Below are positions 50,526 through 59,494 of a stretch of 61,553 bases of DNA, piece after piece (the first letter of the stretch is position 1; each line of letters begins with the position of its first letter). Origin of the DNA: an uncultured Clostridia bacterium (GTDB lineage: Bacteria; Bacillota; Clostridia; Oscillospirales; Ruminococcaceae); contig CALWNT010000079.1 in NCBI GenBank assembly GCA_944382885.1, positions 1 to 61,553 on the forward strand, given 5' to 3'. The notes below the pieces were generated by a model, which ran no database searches, was not told the DNA's origin, and was given only the letters and a program-made list of their open reading frames with translations. The translations under genes were made by a program, and so were the position numbers.

Positions 50526-51905
50526 CTATTTACCTCCCAGCAAATTATTTAAACGACGGATTTCTTTCTGATAATCAGAAACGGTAAAAATGCGCCGTTC
50601 TTTCAATGGAGCTTTTGCATACTTAGCATTTAGATCATAGTTCTGCGCTTTCATGATAAGTGAAAATCGTTCAGAAAAAGGTGCCTCTAACACCGTTTCT
50701 GGAATTTGTTTTTCCTTTAGATAAAAGGCCAGATGTCTTTGATAAATTTCAGTTTCAGGAGGGTTGCTTAGGCGCCATAAAACATATTCTTTGTCCCAGA
50801 GAAGACGAAAAGGCACCAGATAGCAAAAGGTATAGAAGTTAAGATAGGTAAGATCATATTCCTGCAAAGAAGTATCTTCTATCTTTCGTTTCGTCTTATA
50901 AGTATACGGGCATTCGGTCATTACATAGCTTGTCTTGCCAAAAAGCATCGCTTCAAAAGAAAGGTTTGAACCTACGGATGCAATTCGTTTGCATTGTAAA
51001 ATAAAATCCAATGTCGTAGCGGAACCGTCTCGGCAGTAATCAAATTTGGGATAGGTCGCTCCGAAAGGATCGCCGGGATGTCTACGTACCAGCAGTTGCT
51101 CTAGAGAGTAGATTTTACTCGCCCGGTAAAGGAGTTCGGCGTCATCACAAAGAGTATTACGCTGATAGAGAGGCCAGACAGCATAGCCCAAGGCAATCCC
51201 CATCTCATATTTAGGCTTATCGTTGAGGTGATTTAAGTAGTGGAGACAGTCCCGTCTGAGGAGAATGGCCAGAATTTCCCGATTATTGAAAATCGGAACA
51301 GATGTATTTTCTATTTCTGACAGAAATCGATGATATCTTTCTTCTGTAGAGGCATTTCCATACAGACAGTGAAAATCAAAGTATCCGGTTTTCAGATAAG
51401 CGGGTTCTCGAAATGTACCTATTTCAAAGTGGATAACGGGAATTCCTCTCTCTTCTGCGGCCGCGCTGAGACTAGGGTTGTGACATAATGTCATGATTGC
51501 GTCAATTTTTTCTTTGCTTCTATGAGTTATATCATCTAGATATTGTCCGATCATTTCTTTTAATTCATCAATCACCTGAGAAAGAACAAGCATATGTGCA
51601 TCGTTGATAGAACCCATTTTTTCAATTAAGCGATTTTCAAAATCTTTGGGAATACTGTATTTTTGTATCAACTGCAAATCTTTTTGGGTAGGGAGATCAT
51701 AATTTAAATCAGAACGTATATTCCAGAACTTATTGGAGGCTTCTGAACGTCCTTCCTTAGCTAATTCACCAGGGTCTATAAAATATTCTTCTTGAGCAAT
51801 GATAGCGCCATGTTCTTTTTTGGCGAGATCAAGAAATTTATAAAAAGCCCATAAATAAGGGCGATCTTGATTTGTGAGCATAGTCATTAAAAATGGAACG
51901 ATCAT
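50526..51905 (-). CDS. Capsule/Kdo-transferase-like glycosyltransferase
   Basis: 459 residues, soluble. It has [16 protein letters not shown] near residue 175, [16 protein letters not shown] near 275 with the HP motif typical of KpsC/KpsS-type beta-Kdo transferases and WbbB-like enzymes, and [20 protein letters not shown] near 315, the nucleotide-phosphate loop of capsule glycosyltransferases. The assignment is by motif similarity only. Its neighbours, a KdsB-like synthetase and an aldolase, support a CMP-ulosonate donor. Minus-strand operon, 21 bases after an RgpF-like gene. Confidence 0.65.
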   Translation of the reverse strand: MIVPFLMTMLTNQDRPYLWAFYKFLDLAKKEHGAIIAQEEYFIDPGELAKEGRSEASNKFWNIRSDLNYDLPTQKDLQLIQKYSIPKDFENRLIEKMGSINDAHMLVLSQVIDELKEMIGQYLDDITHRSKEKIDAIMTLCHNPSLSAAAEERGIPVIHFEIGTFREPAYLKTGYFDFHCLYGNASTEERYHRFLSEIENTSVPIFNNREILAILLRRDCLHYLNHLNDKPKYEMGIALGYAVWPLYQRNTLCDDAELLYRASKIYSLEQLLVRRHPGDPFGATYPKFDYCRDGSATTLDFILQCKRIASVGSNLSFEAMLFGKTSYVMTECPYTYKTKRKIEDTSLQEYDLTYLNFYTFCYLVPFRLLWDKEYVLWRLSNPPETEIYQRHLAFYLKEKQIPETVLEAPFSERFSLIMKAQNYDLNAKYAKAPLKERRIFTVSDYQKEIRRLNNLLGGK

Positions 51906-51926
51906 TTTTGTTCCTCCCAGACACAG

Positions 51927-53699
51927 TTATTTAAAAATTGCTTTATTGGCTGTTATACGGTTTTTGATATCAATTAAATGTTTCCCGCTTGAAAATGGCA
52001 TGGTGCCCAACTTGATTTCTTCTAAATGAAACCGTAGATTGTTGATTTCAATTGCGGCGTAGGATGTACTCATAGCCTGGGCTGCATAAAATTTTTGATT
52101 TTGTACGAAAAGAGAGAGGCAACTATGAAGTACAGAAAAAATAGAGTGATTTTCCTGGAATAATACATCTTCCTGATCTATATGGTCTATATATTCAGTG
52201 AAGGATTTCAGAGCGTTGCTTCTACACCAGAAAAATCCTTTATAAGGAGAAATCGCCGGCTTTATTTTATCAAAAGGAACTTGAAGCTGGGACGCGACTT
52301 TTTCGGCGGCAGGCAATGAATCAGCCCATTCTCTGGCGACGAATTTAGAGTAATCGGCATGTAACGGAGTAGGTGGTACGACAATGCCTAAGCGGGGATT
52401 TTCAGAGAAGAGGGAGAGAATATTGAGAATATATTCTTTTGATTTGATCGTATTTTCCAGTCCGATATAAATGTTTGCTTCTTCTACACCACCGATCTGA
52501 TGGATCTTTTCTATAGTAAAATTGATGCTGCCGACATAATCGTACTGGCCTGCTAGTTCAGCCAGAAGCTTGGCATAACTGTAATAAAAAGATTTTTCTT
52601 CTTCGGCAATTACACAACGGGCCATATTGCATTGATGGTCTAATAAAATGGTTTGTGCATCATCCTGTACGGTTTGGCTTTCGGAAAGGAGAAAAATCGG
52701 AATCTCCATTTCAGACAGAACTTTTACATAGTCGCTATATTTTGAGAGGCAGTTTTTCTCAGTCAGGCAAATTAGTACTGCAAGACCAGTGTGATCTGAA
52801 ACAGTTTTGGCATAATCTGCGGGCAATACATATTCCAACTGCATACTGCGTTTTATATCTAACATATTGCTGGAACGAAGAATATTATCCCAAATGAGGT
52901 TTACATCGTAATCTGTGTGATCTCTCAGATATTGGTATAACTCTAATGTTGCTTCTCCGGTACCGTTATATAAAAAACCTAGATAAGGTTGATAAAAAAA
53001 GCTTTCTCGTTTGACAATTGGACAGCGATGATGTTTCAATAATTCAACTGGCTGCCACATGAGAGGATAATCACAGCTTTCTTTGAGAAAATCGCTGTTT
53101 ACATAAACATCCCAACGAAATCCATAATCGCTGAACTTTTGAGTGAAAATAGCTTCGTGAAATCCCACAGCTTCAGCGTGACGAACGATTGGTTTCATAG
53201 TTTCCCAATGCTGTTTAAACTCATAACTTTTGAGCATTTTCCCGCGTACAGCAAGAAAATGAGACTGAATATACTCTGGCAGAAAATCGTAACAAATATA
53301 CTTGTCTAAATATCCTTTATTTTTTCGACTATGAAATTTTGTAATTCCCCAAAAGTCCAAGTCGCGGTTTTCCATTTCGGAGAACATTTCTTGGAACGGG
53401 TAAATCGGGCCAAAATTTGTAAAGTTAAATAAAATCAGTTCATCAAAGGTATAGATTTCCTCCCATCCAACAAATTCGATAGCTTCTTTATACGCCCAAA
53501 CGTCAAAGCCTTTATTTTCCCGGACAATCAGACGATCGGAATACTGTTTCAGTTTTTTACGGCTGTCAGGAGTTAGCAGACCGTTTACGACGATCACGAG
53601 TTGATTTAGATGACGGCTCATATCTTTTAATAAATAGTCGATATAATCGTCTGCGACGCCGTTTTCATCGTAGAAAAAGAAAATTCCCAGTCGTTTCAT
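51927..53699 (-). CDS. RgpF-type rhamnan glycosyltransferase (second)
   Basis: 590 residues, ATG at 53699, 11 bases after GGAGG; a longer frame would overlap the previous gene. Rhamnan-synthesis-F domain (PF05045 type): LGIFFFYDENGVADDYIDYL at the start, VVNGLLTPDSRKKL, ENKGFDVWAYKEAI near 75, NFTNFGPIYPFQEMF. A second, more divergent half from about 310 has PPTPLHADYSKF and SPYKGFFWCRSNAL. Such proteins add rhamnose or side groups during rhamnose-polysaccharide assembly in Gram-positive walls. Paralogue of the gene just upstream. Confidence 0.88.
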   Translation of the reverse strand: MKRLGIFFFYDENGVADDYIDYLLKDMSRHLNQLVIVVNGLLTPDSRKKLKQYSDRLIVRENKGFDVWAYKEAIEFVGWEEIYTFDELILFNFTNFGPIYPFQEMFSEMENRDLDFWGITKFHSRKNKGYLDKYICYDFLPEYIQSHFLAVRGKMLKSYEFKQHWETMKPIVRHAEAVGFHEAIFTQKFSDYGFRWDVYVNSDFLKESCDYPLMWQPVELLKHHRCPIVKRESFFYQPYLGFLYNGTGEATLELYQYLRDHTDYDVNLIWDNILRSSNMLDIKRSMQLEYVLPADYAKTVSDHTGLAVLICLTEKNCLSKYSDYVKVLSEMEIPIFLLSESQTVQDDAQTILLDHQCNMARCVIAEEEKSFYYSYAKLLAELAGQYDYVGSINFTIEKIHQIGGVEEANIYIGLENTIKSKEYILNILSLFSENPRLGIVVPPTPLHADYSKFVAREWADSLPAAEKVASQLQVPFDKIKPAISPYKGFFWCRSNALKSFTEYIDHIDQEDVLFQENHSIFSVLHSCLSLFVQNQKFYAAQAMSTSYAAIEINNLRFHLEEIKLGTMPFSSGKHLIDIKNRITANKAIFK

Positions 53700-53703
53700 G
53701 ATG

Positions 53704-55704
53704 CTATTTTCCTCCTTTTTCTTTCTTTGCAAAACGTTCCCACTTTTTCCGATTGAGATAAGCCCAGATTTTTTTCGGCATCATTCTCTTAATAATTTTT
53801 TTCACCATCAGTTTGGTTGAAACCTGTTCTAATAGATCTTCATCGGTACGATTGTCAGTTTTGTCTACATAAACGGTTTTGATGACTTCCTTTGGCTGAG
53901 GTCCAAAGATGCTAGTTTTAAGAGCATAATCGATTTTGTTGATTACATCTCTGTGAGAGATAATCGGCTTTTTGTATTTCTTTAAGACTTGATTTACCTT
54001 TTGCAGCATAATAGTGACATTTGTAATTTCTGTCTGGGCCTGTTCCTCTGTCAGTACATAAGCGGGGTAATATCCTGCGTCCTGTGCAACAAAAGAATAA
54101 AGCCGTTCAATAGCATGGAGAAGCGTGTTATCCACTTGACCCAACGGTTCCTCTGGAAAATCCTCATAGGAAAAAGAATGTTCAAATAACTTTTGCAATG
54201 CATTGCGTCGAAACCAGAAACAGGTACCATAAGGTGATACCGGCGGCTTATCTTCAGAAATATCTACATGAAGCCCTAATTCTTCTGATAATTTTTTGAC
54301 CTGTTTAAAATTTCCGGTCCAGGAACCACCCAATAAATGATAGTATTCTCCGTGATAAGGCGGTTGAGCGGAAAGAAGGCCTAAACGCGGGTTTTCGTCA
54401 AAAAGAGTGATAATATTTTGAATGGAAATTTCATTGAACATGATCGCCTGATAACATCTTTTGGCGAATTCCTCTCCTGTTTTTTGCCATTTAGTATGTG
54501 TCATTTTTTTGTCGTGGAAAAAACAAATATAATCACAGGCATGTTTATCTAAGAAGTCTTTTGCTCCAATAAGAAGAGCGCTGATATCCCGGCCACGATT
54601 GGGTATCATCTGAATTGTTACAGAATCAGATGGAAAATCGTGGAATTGTTTTTCGATTTCCTGTTTGGTCTCTTGACTTGTTGTGGTAATAAAAATAGGA
54701 ATTCCAACTGGGAAATTTAAGGCGTATTCTTTACATTTTTCTACAAGATCAGAATAATGAATATGAATTACAAGTGCAATTTTTTGAGATGGATTTTGGG
54801 ACTGATTAGTATAATACCGAGTAGGGACAATATAGTTCCAATTAAAACGGCAATAAAGATCATACTGATTAACGGTGCGAATTAAATTTTGAAACATCAA
54901 ATCGGTATTATATCCCGTATTTTGCTTAATAAATTGCAGAATTTCTTCCGCTTCTCCACCGTAACCAGCCGCTAAGAAATGCTCTAAGGGATTAAAAAAT
55001 ACTCGTCTGCGAAGCACTGGAAGACGTTCTTCTTCCAGCTGCTGTTTCGCGTTTAAGATCGTGGGAGAAGGACAAATATTTCCTCCTTCTTCCGGTGAAT
55101 AAGCATCCATTGTATATCCGGCATCGCACATCGTTTTGGTGAAAACCGGCTCATGAATAATGCAGGCATCAATATAATCTTTAATCGGAGGAAGCTGATC
55201 CCAATACTTTTTAAATTCATAGGAATGAAGAAGTGTCGAGCGAATTACCCAGAAATTAGACAGAGGATACTCCGGTAGATAGCCATATTTTGTAGGGCGG
55301 CCACAGAAATATTTCGCATTCAAGTCTTCAGAATGTCTGTGAACCCCCCAAAAATCAGCGCTGGAATGTAATTCCATATAACGAAACATTTCCTCAAAGG
55401 GATAGAAAGGACCGAATATCGTGTAATTCGTTATCACCAACTCATCAAAATTGAGCAGAGTGTCCCATCCGATATATTCCAGTGCCGCCTTGTATCCCCA
55501 GGCGTCAAAGCCGATATTTTCGCGGCAAAATATATCACTTGTAACAGATTCCAGTCTATTTCTGCTTTCCGGTGTTAAATATCCATTGCAGACAACCACA
55601 ATTCTCGAAACAACAGATTTTAGCTGTTCCAGATAATAAAAGATATAGTCGTCTACAATACCATCTTTATCGTAAATCAAATAAATGCCAATTCTATGTT
55701 TCAT
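53704..55704 (-). CDS. RgpF-type rhamnan glycosyltransferase (first)
   Basis: 666 residues. N-terminal half: IGIYLIYDKDGIVDDYIFYY, VVCNGYLTPESRNRL, ENIGFDAWGYKAAL, NYTIFGPFYPFEEMF. Second half from about 320: ALVIHIHYSDLVEKC, IPNRGRDISALLIG (the conserved NxGRDI motif of this family) and SPYGTCFWFRRNALQ. The basic C-terminal tail (KKIIKRMMPKKIW) may bind the membrane. Duplicated GT core as in the streptococcal RgpF family. The 12-kb operon context (dTDP-sugar genes just before) supports a role in rhamnose-polymer assembly. Confidence 0.9.
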   Translation of the reverse strand: MKHRIGIYLIYDKDGIVDDYIFYYLEQLKSVVSRIVVVCNGYLTPESRNRLESVTSDIFCRENIGFDAWGYKAALEYIGWDTLLNFDELVITNYTIFGPFYPFEEMFRYMELHSSADFWGVHRHSEDLNAKYFCGRPTKYGYLPEYPLSNFWVIRSTLLHSYEFKKYWDQLPPIKDYIDACIIHEPVFTKTMCDAGYTMDAYSPEEGGNICPSPTILNAKQQLEEERLPVLRRRVFFNPLEHFLAAGYGGEAEEILQFIKQNTGYNTDLMFQNLIRTVNQYDLYCRFNWNYIVPTRYYTNQSQNPSQKIALVIHIHYSDLVEKCKEYALNFPVGIPIFITTTSQETKQEIEKQFHDFPSDSVTIQMIPNRGRDISALLIGAKDFLDKHACDYICFFHDKKMTHTKWQKTGEEFAKRCYQAIMFNEISIQNIITLFDENPRLGLLSAQPPYHGEYYHLLGGSWTGNFKQVKKLSEELGLHVDISEDKPPVSPYGTCFWFRRNALQKLFEHSFSYEDFPEEPLGQVDNTLLHAIERLYSFVAQDAGYYPAYVLTEEQAQTEITNVTIMLQKVNQVLKKYKKPIISHRDVINKIDYALKTSIFGPQPKEVIKTVYVDKTDNRTDEDLLEQVSTKLMVKKIIKRMMPKKIWAYLNRKKWERFAKKEKGGK

Positions 55705-55727
55705 GATTCATACTCCGTCATATTCCC

Positions 55728-56567
55728 TTATTCTTTCGCAAGAATCAGGTTTATTTTATCTGCATTTCCCCATACTCCAGGAGAGTCATACGCACGGTCC
55801 GGAAAAGCTCCATAAGCGAGTTTTATTTTCATCTGATTTTCTTTGAGAAAATTTTCCACCTTTTCTGCTAAAGATACCGGCTGTCCAGTACAGCATTCAA
55901 TAATGCCTGTAACAGCTGTTTGACAGGACGCTGCGACAATTTGATGAGCTAAATCATGCACGTCGATAAAGTCATATAAATTTTTACCGCTGGTAAAGGG
56001 AAAAGTAGTTTTCTGTTCCCGTTCAGCTTGAATGATTTTAGAAAAGATTGATTGGTTTTTTTCATCATCGCCGGTAATATAGTAAGCTCTCAGCCATTGT
56101 AGTACAGCGTGTGGATAGTTTTGAATCAAATTAAAAACGGCCTGTCTGAGACAGTTTTTGGCAATACCGTATTTGGAAATGGGGTTAGCGGGTGTAGTTT
56201 CATCAACGGCACCCTCCCAATAACCGATTTCATGCATAGTTCCCATCACAACTAGATGTTTAAGTCCGCCATTGAGCATATTTTTCAAAAAGGTATAATG
56301 AGCAGACAATTCTTCAATATGACTATCTGCATTATGAACAAAACCATTTCTCCATGCTAAATGGATGCAAATATCTGGACGTCCGACTGCGTCGTAGACT
56401 TTTTCTCCCTCATCGAACAGGGACATTTGACGAATTTCGGCGCGTGGATCAATTCCTTCCGTTTTAATATCCACTGCGATAACATGATGCCCTCGACGAA
56501 GAAGCTCCTCCACAACCAAACGGCCGATATAGCCTCCGGCACCGGTCACTAATACTTTATTTCCCAT
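55728..56567 (-). CDS. NAD-dependent epimerase/dehydratase, probable dTDP-4-keto-6-deoxysugar reductase
   Basis: 279 residues, short-chain dehydrogenase of the extended type. VLVTGAGGYIGRLVVEELLR binds NAD(P); the YxxxK catalytic pair is in SKYGIAKN near residue 140; IDVHDLAHQIVAAS near 193. It stands where rfbD normally sits after rfbC, rfbB and rfbA, but it does not look like a classical RmlD, so the final product could be dTDP-L-rhamnose, 6-deoxy-talose or another 6-deoxyhexose. Likely cytoplasmic and part of the operon's sugar supply. Confidence 0.8.
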   Translation of the reverse strand: MGNKVLVTGAGGYIGRLVVEELLRRGHHVIAVDIKTEGIDPRAEIRQMSLFDEGEKVYDAVGRPDICIHLAWRNGFVHNADSHIEELSAHYTFLKNMLNGGLKHLVVMGTMHEIGYWEGAVDETTPANPISKYGIAKNCLRQAVFNLIQNYPHAVLQWLRAYYITGDDEKNQSIFSKIIQAEREQKTTFPFTSGKNLYDFIDVHDLAHQIVAASCQTAVTGIIECCTGQPVSLAEKVENFLKENQMKIKLAYGAFPDRAYDSPGVWGNADKINLILAKE

Positions 56568-56582
56568 TTGATTTCCCGCCTT

Positions 56583-57140
56583 CTAAAAGGAAAAATCGAG
56601 ATCTTTCCATCTTGTATTTGTCTTATCCTTTTCACTTAGTTTGATCTCCATATCGCTGGAAATCGGCCATTCGATTCCAATATCAGGATCGTTCCATATA
56701 ATGCCGCCTTCATCTGTGGGATCATAAAAACGAGTGCATTTATAGCAGAACAAAACAGTTTCAGATAAGACTAAAAATCCGTGGGCAAATCCCTCTGGAA
56801 TGTAAAACTGTTTTTTATTTTCTTCACTGAGAACAATACCGTACCATTTTCCGTAGGTATCGCTATTTTTTCTCAGATCCACGGCAACATCAAAAACTTC
56901 GCCTTTGAGACAGCGCACCAATTTTCCTTGGGGATTTTTTTTCTGAAAGTGCAGCCCTCTCAGCACGCCTTTATTAGAGAAAGATTCATTGTCCTGAACA
57001 AACTCTACGTCCAGTCCATTCTTGATAAACTCTCGCTGATTGTAGGTTTCCATAAAGTATCCTCTGTTGTCGCCAAATACAGTAGGTTCTATGACAAAAA
57101 GTCCTTCAATCGGCGTTTTTTCGAATTTAAATTTACCCAT
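56583..57140 (-). CDS. rfbC: dTDP-4-dehydrorhamnose 3,5-epimerase
   Basis: 185 residues, RmlC cupin. FKFEKTPIEGLFVIEPTVFGDNRGYFMETY at the start in family order, LRGLHFQKKNPQGKLVRCLKGEVFDVAVDLRK near 60-90 with the catalytic His and the Lys, and YIPEGFAHGFLVLSE near 112. Second enzyme after RfbB in making the L-sugar. Shares one base with rfbB at 57140. Confidence 0.95.
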   Translation of the reverse strand: MGKFKFEKTPIEGLFVIEPTVFGDNRGYFMETYNQREFIKNGLDVEFVQDNESFSNKGVLRGLHFQKKNPQGKLVRCLKGEVFDVAVDLRKNSDTYGKWYGIVLSEENKKQFYIPEGFAHGFLVLSETVLFCYKCTRFYDPTDEGGIIWNDPDIGIEWPISSDMEIKLSEKDKTNTRWKDLDFSF

Positions 57141-58159
57141 TATCTATCACCATACATTCTTTCGTAATAATGTTTGTATTCTCCGTTGATGATTCGTTCC
57201 CACCATTCTTTATGGTCCAGATACCATTGAATTGTTTTCTTGATACCATCTTGAAATTTGGTTTCTGGCAGCCAGCCGAGCTCCCGATGAATTTTGGTCG
57301 GATCGATAGCGTACCTCATGTCATGGCCTGCACGATCAGAAACAAAAGTGATCAGGTCTTCGCTTTTTCCGAGGGCATGGACAATGATTTTTACAATATC
57401 GATGTTTTTCATTTCATTGTGTCCGCCAATGTTATAGATTTCTCCAACCTTACCTTTGTGGATGATTAAATCGATCGCACGACAATGATCCTCTACATAG
57501 AGCCAGTCACGTACATTCTCTCCGGTACCATATACTGGGAGAGGTTTATCGTTAAGTGCATTGGCGATCATCAGCGGAATTAATTTTTCAGGGAAGTGAT
57601 AGGGGCCGTAGTTGTTGGAGCATCTTGAAATAGTGACAGGAAGCTGGAAAGTTCGATAATAAGCTTGAACTAACAGATCAGCGGCAGCTTTAGAGGCGGA
57701 ATAGGGGCTGGAAGTGTGGATAGGAGTAGTTTCGGTAAAAAAGAGATCAGGTCTGTCTAACGGAAGATCTCCGTAAACTTCATCGGTAGATACCTGATGG
57801 TATCTGGTCACTTGATATTTACGGCTGGCATCCATCAATACTTGAGTACCGATAATATTAGTCATAAGAAATACTTCCGGATTCTCAATAGACCTGTCTA
57901 CATGAGATTCCGCTGCGAAATTTACAACGATATCGGGTCGTTCTTCTGAAAAAACTTTGTCAATAGCCGTGCGGTCAGTAATATTCACTTTATAAAACTT
58001 GAAATTTTTGTTTTCCATAACAGGTTCTAGGGTTTCCAGATTTCCTGCATAAGTCAGACAATCAACACAAATAATCCGATAATCCGGATATTTTTTCATC
58101 ATATAATGAATGAAATTACCTCCGATGAAGCCGGCGCCGCCGGTAACTAAAATTGTCAT
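57140..58159 (-). CDS. rfbB: dTDP-glucose 4,6-dehydratase
   Basis: 339 residues. NAD motif VTGGAGFIGGNFIHYM, VNFAAESHVDRSI near 80, the STDEVYGDL block with Thr-Asp-Glu catalytic residues near 120, and YSASKAAADLLV with the Tyr-Lys pair near 155, then RCSNNYGPY and NVRDWLYVEDHCRAI. Turns dTDP-glucose into dTDP-4-keto-6-deoxyglucose. Full length. Confidence 0.97.
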   Translation of the reverse strand: MTILVTGGAGFIGGNFIHYMMKKYPDYRIICVDCLTYAGNLETLEPVMENKNFKFYKVNITDRTAIDKVFSEERPDIVVNFAAESHVDRSIENPEVFLMTNIIGTQVLMDASRKYQVTRYHQVSTDEVYGDLPLDRPDLFFTETTPIHTSSPYSASKAAADLLVQAYYRTFQLPVTISRCSNNYGPYHFPEKLIPLMIANALNDKPLPVYGTGENVRDWLYVEDHCRAIDLIIHKGKVGEIYNIGGHNEMKNIDIVKIIVHALGKSEDLITFVSDRAGHDMRYAIDPTKIHRELGWLPETKFQDGIKKTIQWYLDHKEWWERIINGEYKHYYERMYGDR

Positions 58160-58194
58160 TTTATATCCTCCTAAAGTACTTATGATGTAGCATG

Positions 58195-59079
58195 TTAATA
58201 GACATATTTGTTGTTTGCAACATTATATAAATGATGTCCATACGGCGATTTTCCATATCGTTCTGCCGCTTGAATCAACTTGTCATTGCTAATCCAGCCA
58301 TTAATATAGGCGATCTCTTCTGGCGCGGAAATTTCTATTCCCTGCCTCTGTTGGATGGTCTGAACAAAGGTAGTAGCTTCTACAAGGCTGTCCATTGTAC
58401 CAGTATCCAACCATGCAAAGCCTCTTCCCAGCAATTTGACTTCCAAATCTTGGTGCTTCAGATATAACGCATTTAGTGAAGTGATCTCCAATTCCCCTCT
58501 TGCGGAAGGTTTTACCTGTTGAGCAAAATCAACGACCCTGTTGTCATAGAAATAAAGGCCGGTAATACAGTAGTTGGACTTTGGATTCTTAGGTTTTTCC
58601 TCAACGGAAAGTACTTTTCCCTGTTTATCAAACTCTACGATACCAAATCGTTCGGGATCATTTACATAGTATCCGAATATCGTCGCCTTGCCGTTTTGGG
58701 CATTGGCGGCAGCTTCCTTGAGTAGGGAGGAAAATTTGTTGCCATAAAAAATGTTATCCCCTAAAATCATGGCGCAGCAATCGGAACCAATAAATTCTTT
58801 GCCAATAATAAATGCCTGTGCTAGTCCGTCGGGGGAAGGTTGTTCTTTATAGGATAAGTGAATTCCAAAGTTGCTACCGTCACCTAAAAGTTTTTCAAAG
58901 TTAGGGAGGTCATGTGGGGTCGAAATGATGAGAATGTCTTGAATACCGGCAAGCATTAAAGTGGAAAGAGGGTAAAAGATCATAGGTTTGTCATAAACAG
59001 GAAGAAGTTGTTTGCTGGTTATACTTGTCAAAGGGTATAATCTGGTTCCGGACCCGCCTGCTAAAATAATACCTTTCAT
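58195..59079 (-). CDS. rfbA: Glucose-1-phosphate thymidylyltransferase
   Basis: 294 residues from the ATG at 59079, preceded by AGGAGA; the frame is open 20 codons further up without a ribosome site. [18 protein letters not shown] is the nucleotide-binding start, then [27 protein letters not shown] near 108, and [20 protein letters not shown]. Makes dTDP-glucose from glucose-1-P. First gene of the operon, directly behind its promoter. Confidence 0.97.
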   Translation of the reverse strand: MKGIILAGGSGTRLYPLTSITSKQLLPVYDKPMIFYPLSTLMLAGIQDILIISTPHDLPNFEKLLGDGSNFGIHLSYKEQPSPDGLAQAFIIGKEFIGSDCCAMILGDNIFYGNKFSSLLKEAAANAQNGKATIFGYYVNDPERFGIVEFDKQGKVLSVEEKPKNPKSNYCITGLYFYDNRVVDFAQQVKPSARGELEITSLNALYLKHQDLEVKLLGRGFAWLDTGTMDSLVEATTFVQTIQQRQGIEISAPEEIAYINGWISNDKLIQAAERYGKSPYGHHLYNVANNKYVY

Positions 59080-59139
59080 TTCTGTTCTCCTATCTTGTTG
59101 AATACACAGATACCATTCATTTATATGGAAATTTTGCAA

Positions 59140-59169
59140 TTTTTCGCGAATAAATATCTTTGCGAAAAA
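59140..59169 (-). other. Leader hairpin of the polysaccharide operon
   Basis: TTTTTCGC (59140-59147) / GCGAAAAA (59162-59169), eight perfect pairs in the 5' leader just after the start of transcription; no T run on the minus strand. Possibly an mRNA-protecting 5' hairpin. Confidence 0.35.
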
Positions 59170-59179
59170 CTACTCTATA

Positions 59180-59207
59180 ATTATAATCCTATATAGTTTT
59201 TTGTCAA
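59180..59207 (-). promoter_or_regulatory. Promoter of the polysaccharide operon
   Basis: On the minus strand TTGACA (59207-59202), 16-base spacer, TATAAT (59185-59180). The only good promoter found for the whole 12-kb block. Confidence 0.8.
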
Positions 59208-59376
59208 GTTTTTGCAACATTTACAAATGCTTTTCTTTCAATTTTAGCTTTAGTATTTCCAGAGAAATCACGTAAAAAACATAAAAAGAGAAAAAAGTTT
59301 ATTCGACAAGCATATTTGGTAGCTTTTTATTATAGAGCCTAGAGTGTCGGTAGAACCGTTTTTATCCTGTCTCACA

Positions 59377-59418
59377 GCTGTTTCTCTGTAACCAAGTTAC
59401 AGAGAAACAGCATTTTTT
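59377..59418 (+). terminator. Strong terminator upstream of the CoA-disulfide reductase gene
   Basis: GCTGTTTCTCTGTAAC (59377-59392) / GTTACAGAGAAACAGC (59396-59411), 16 perfect pairs with loop CAA, then TTTTTT. No plus-strand gene ends here, so it closes a small unseen RNA or acts as an attenuator for the following gene. A weak promoter-like TCGACA...TATTAT lies at about 59302-59335. Confidence 0.85.
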
Positions 59419-59494
59419 AATCTATAATAAAAGAAAATTAAAAAACATCCTCAGAAAAGAATAAATATATGTTGTCAGAAAGGCTGTGAACAAG

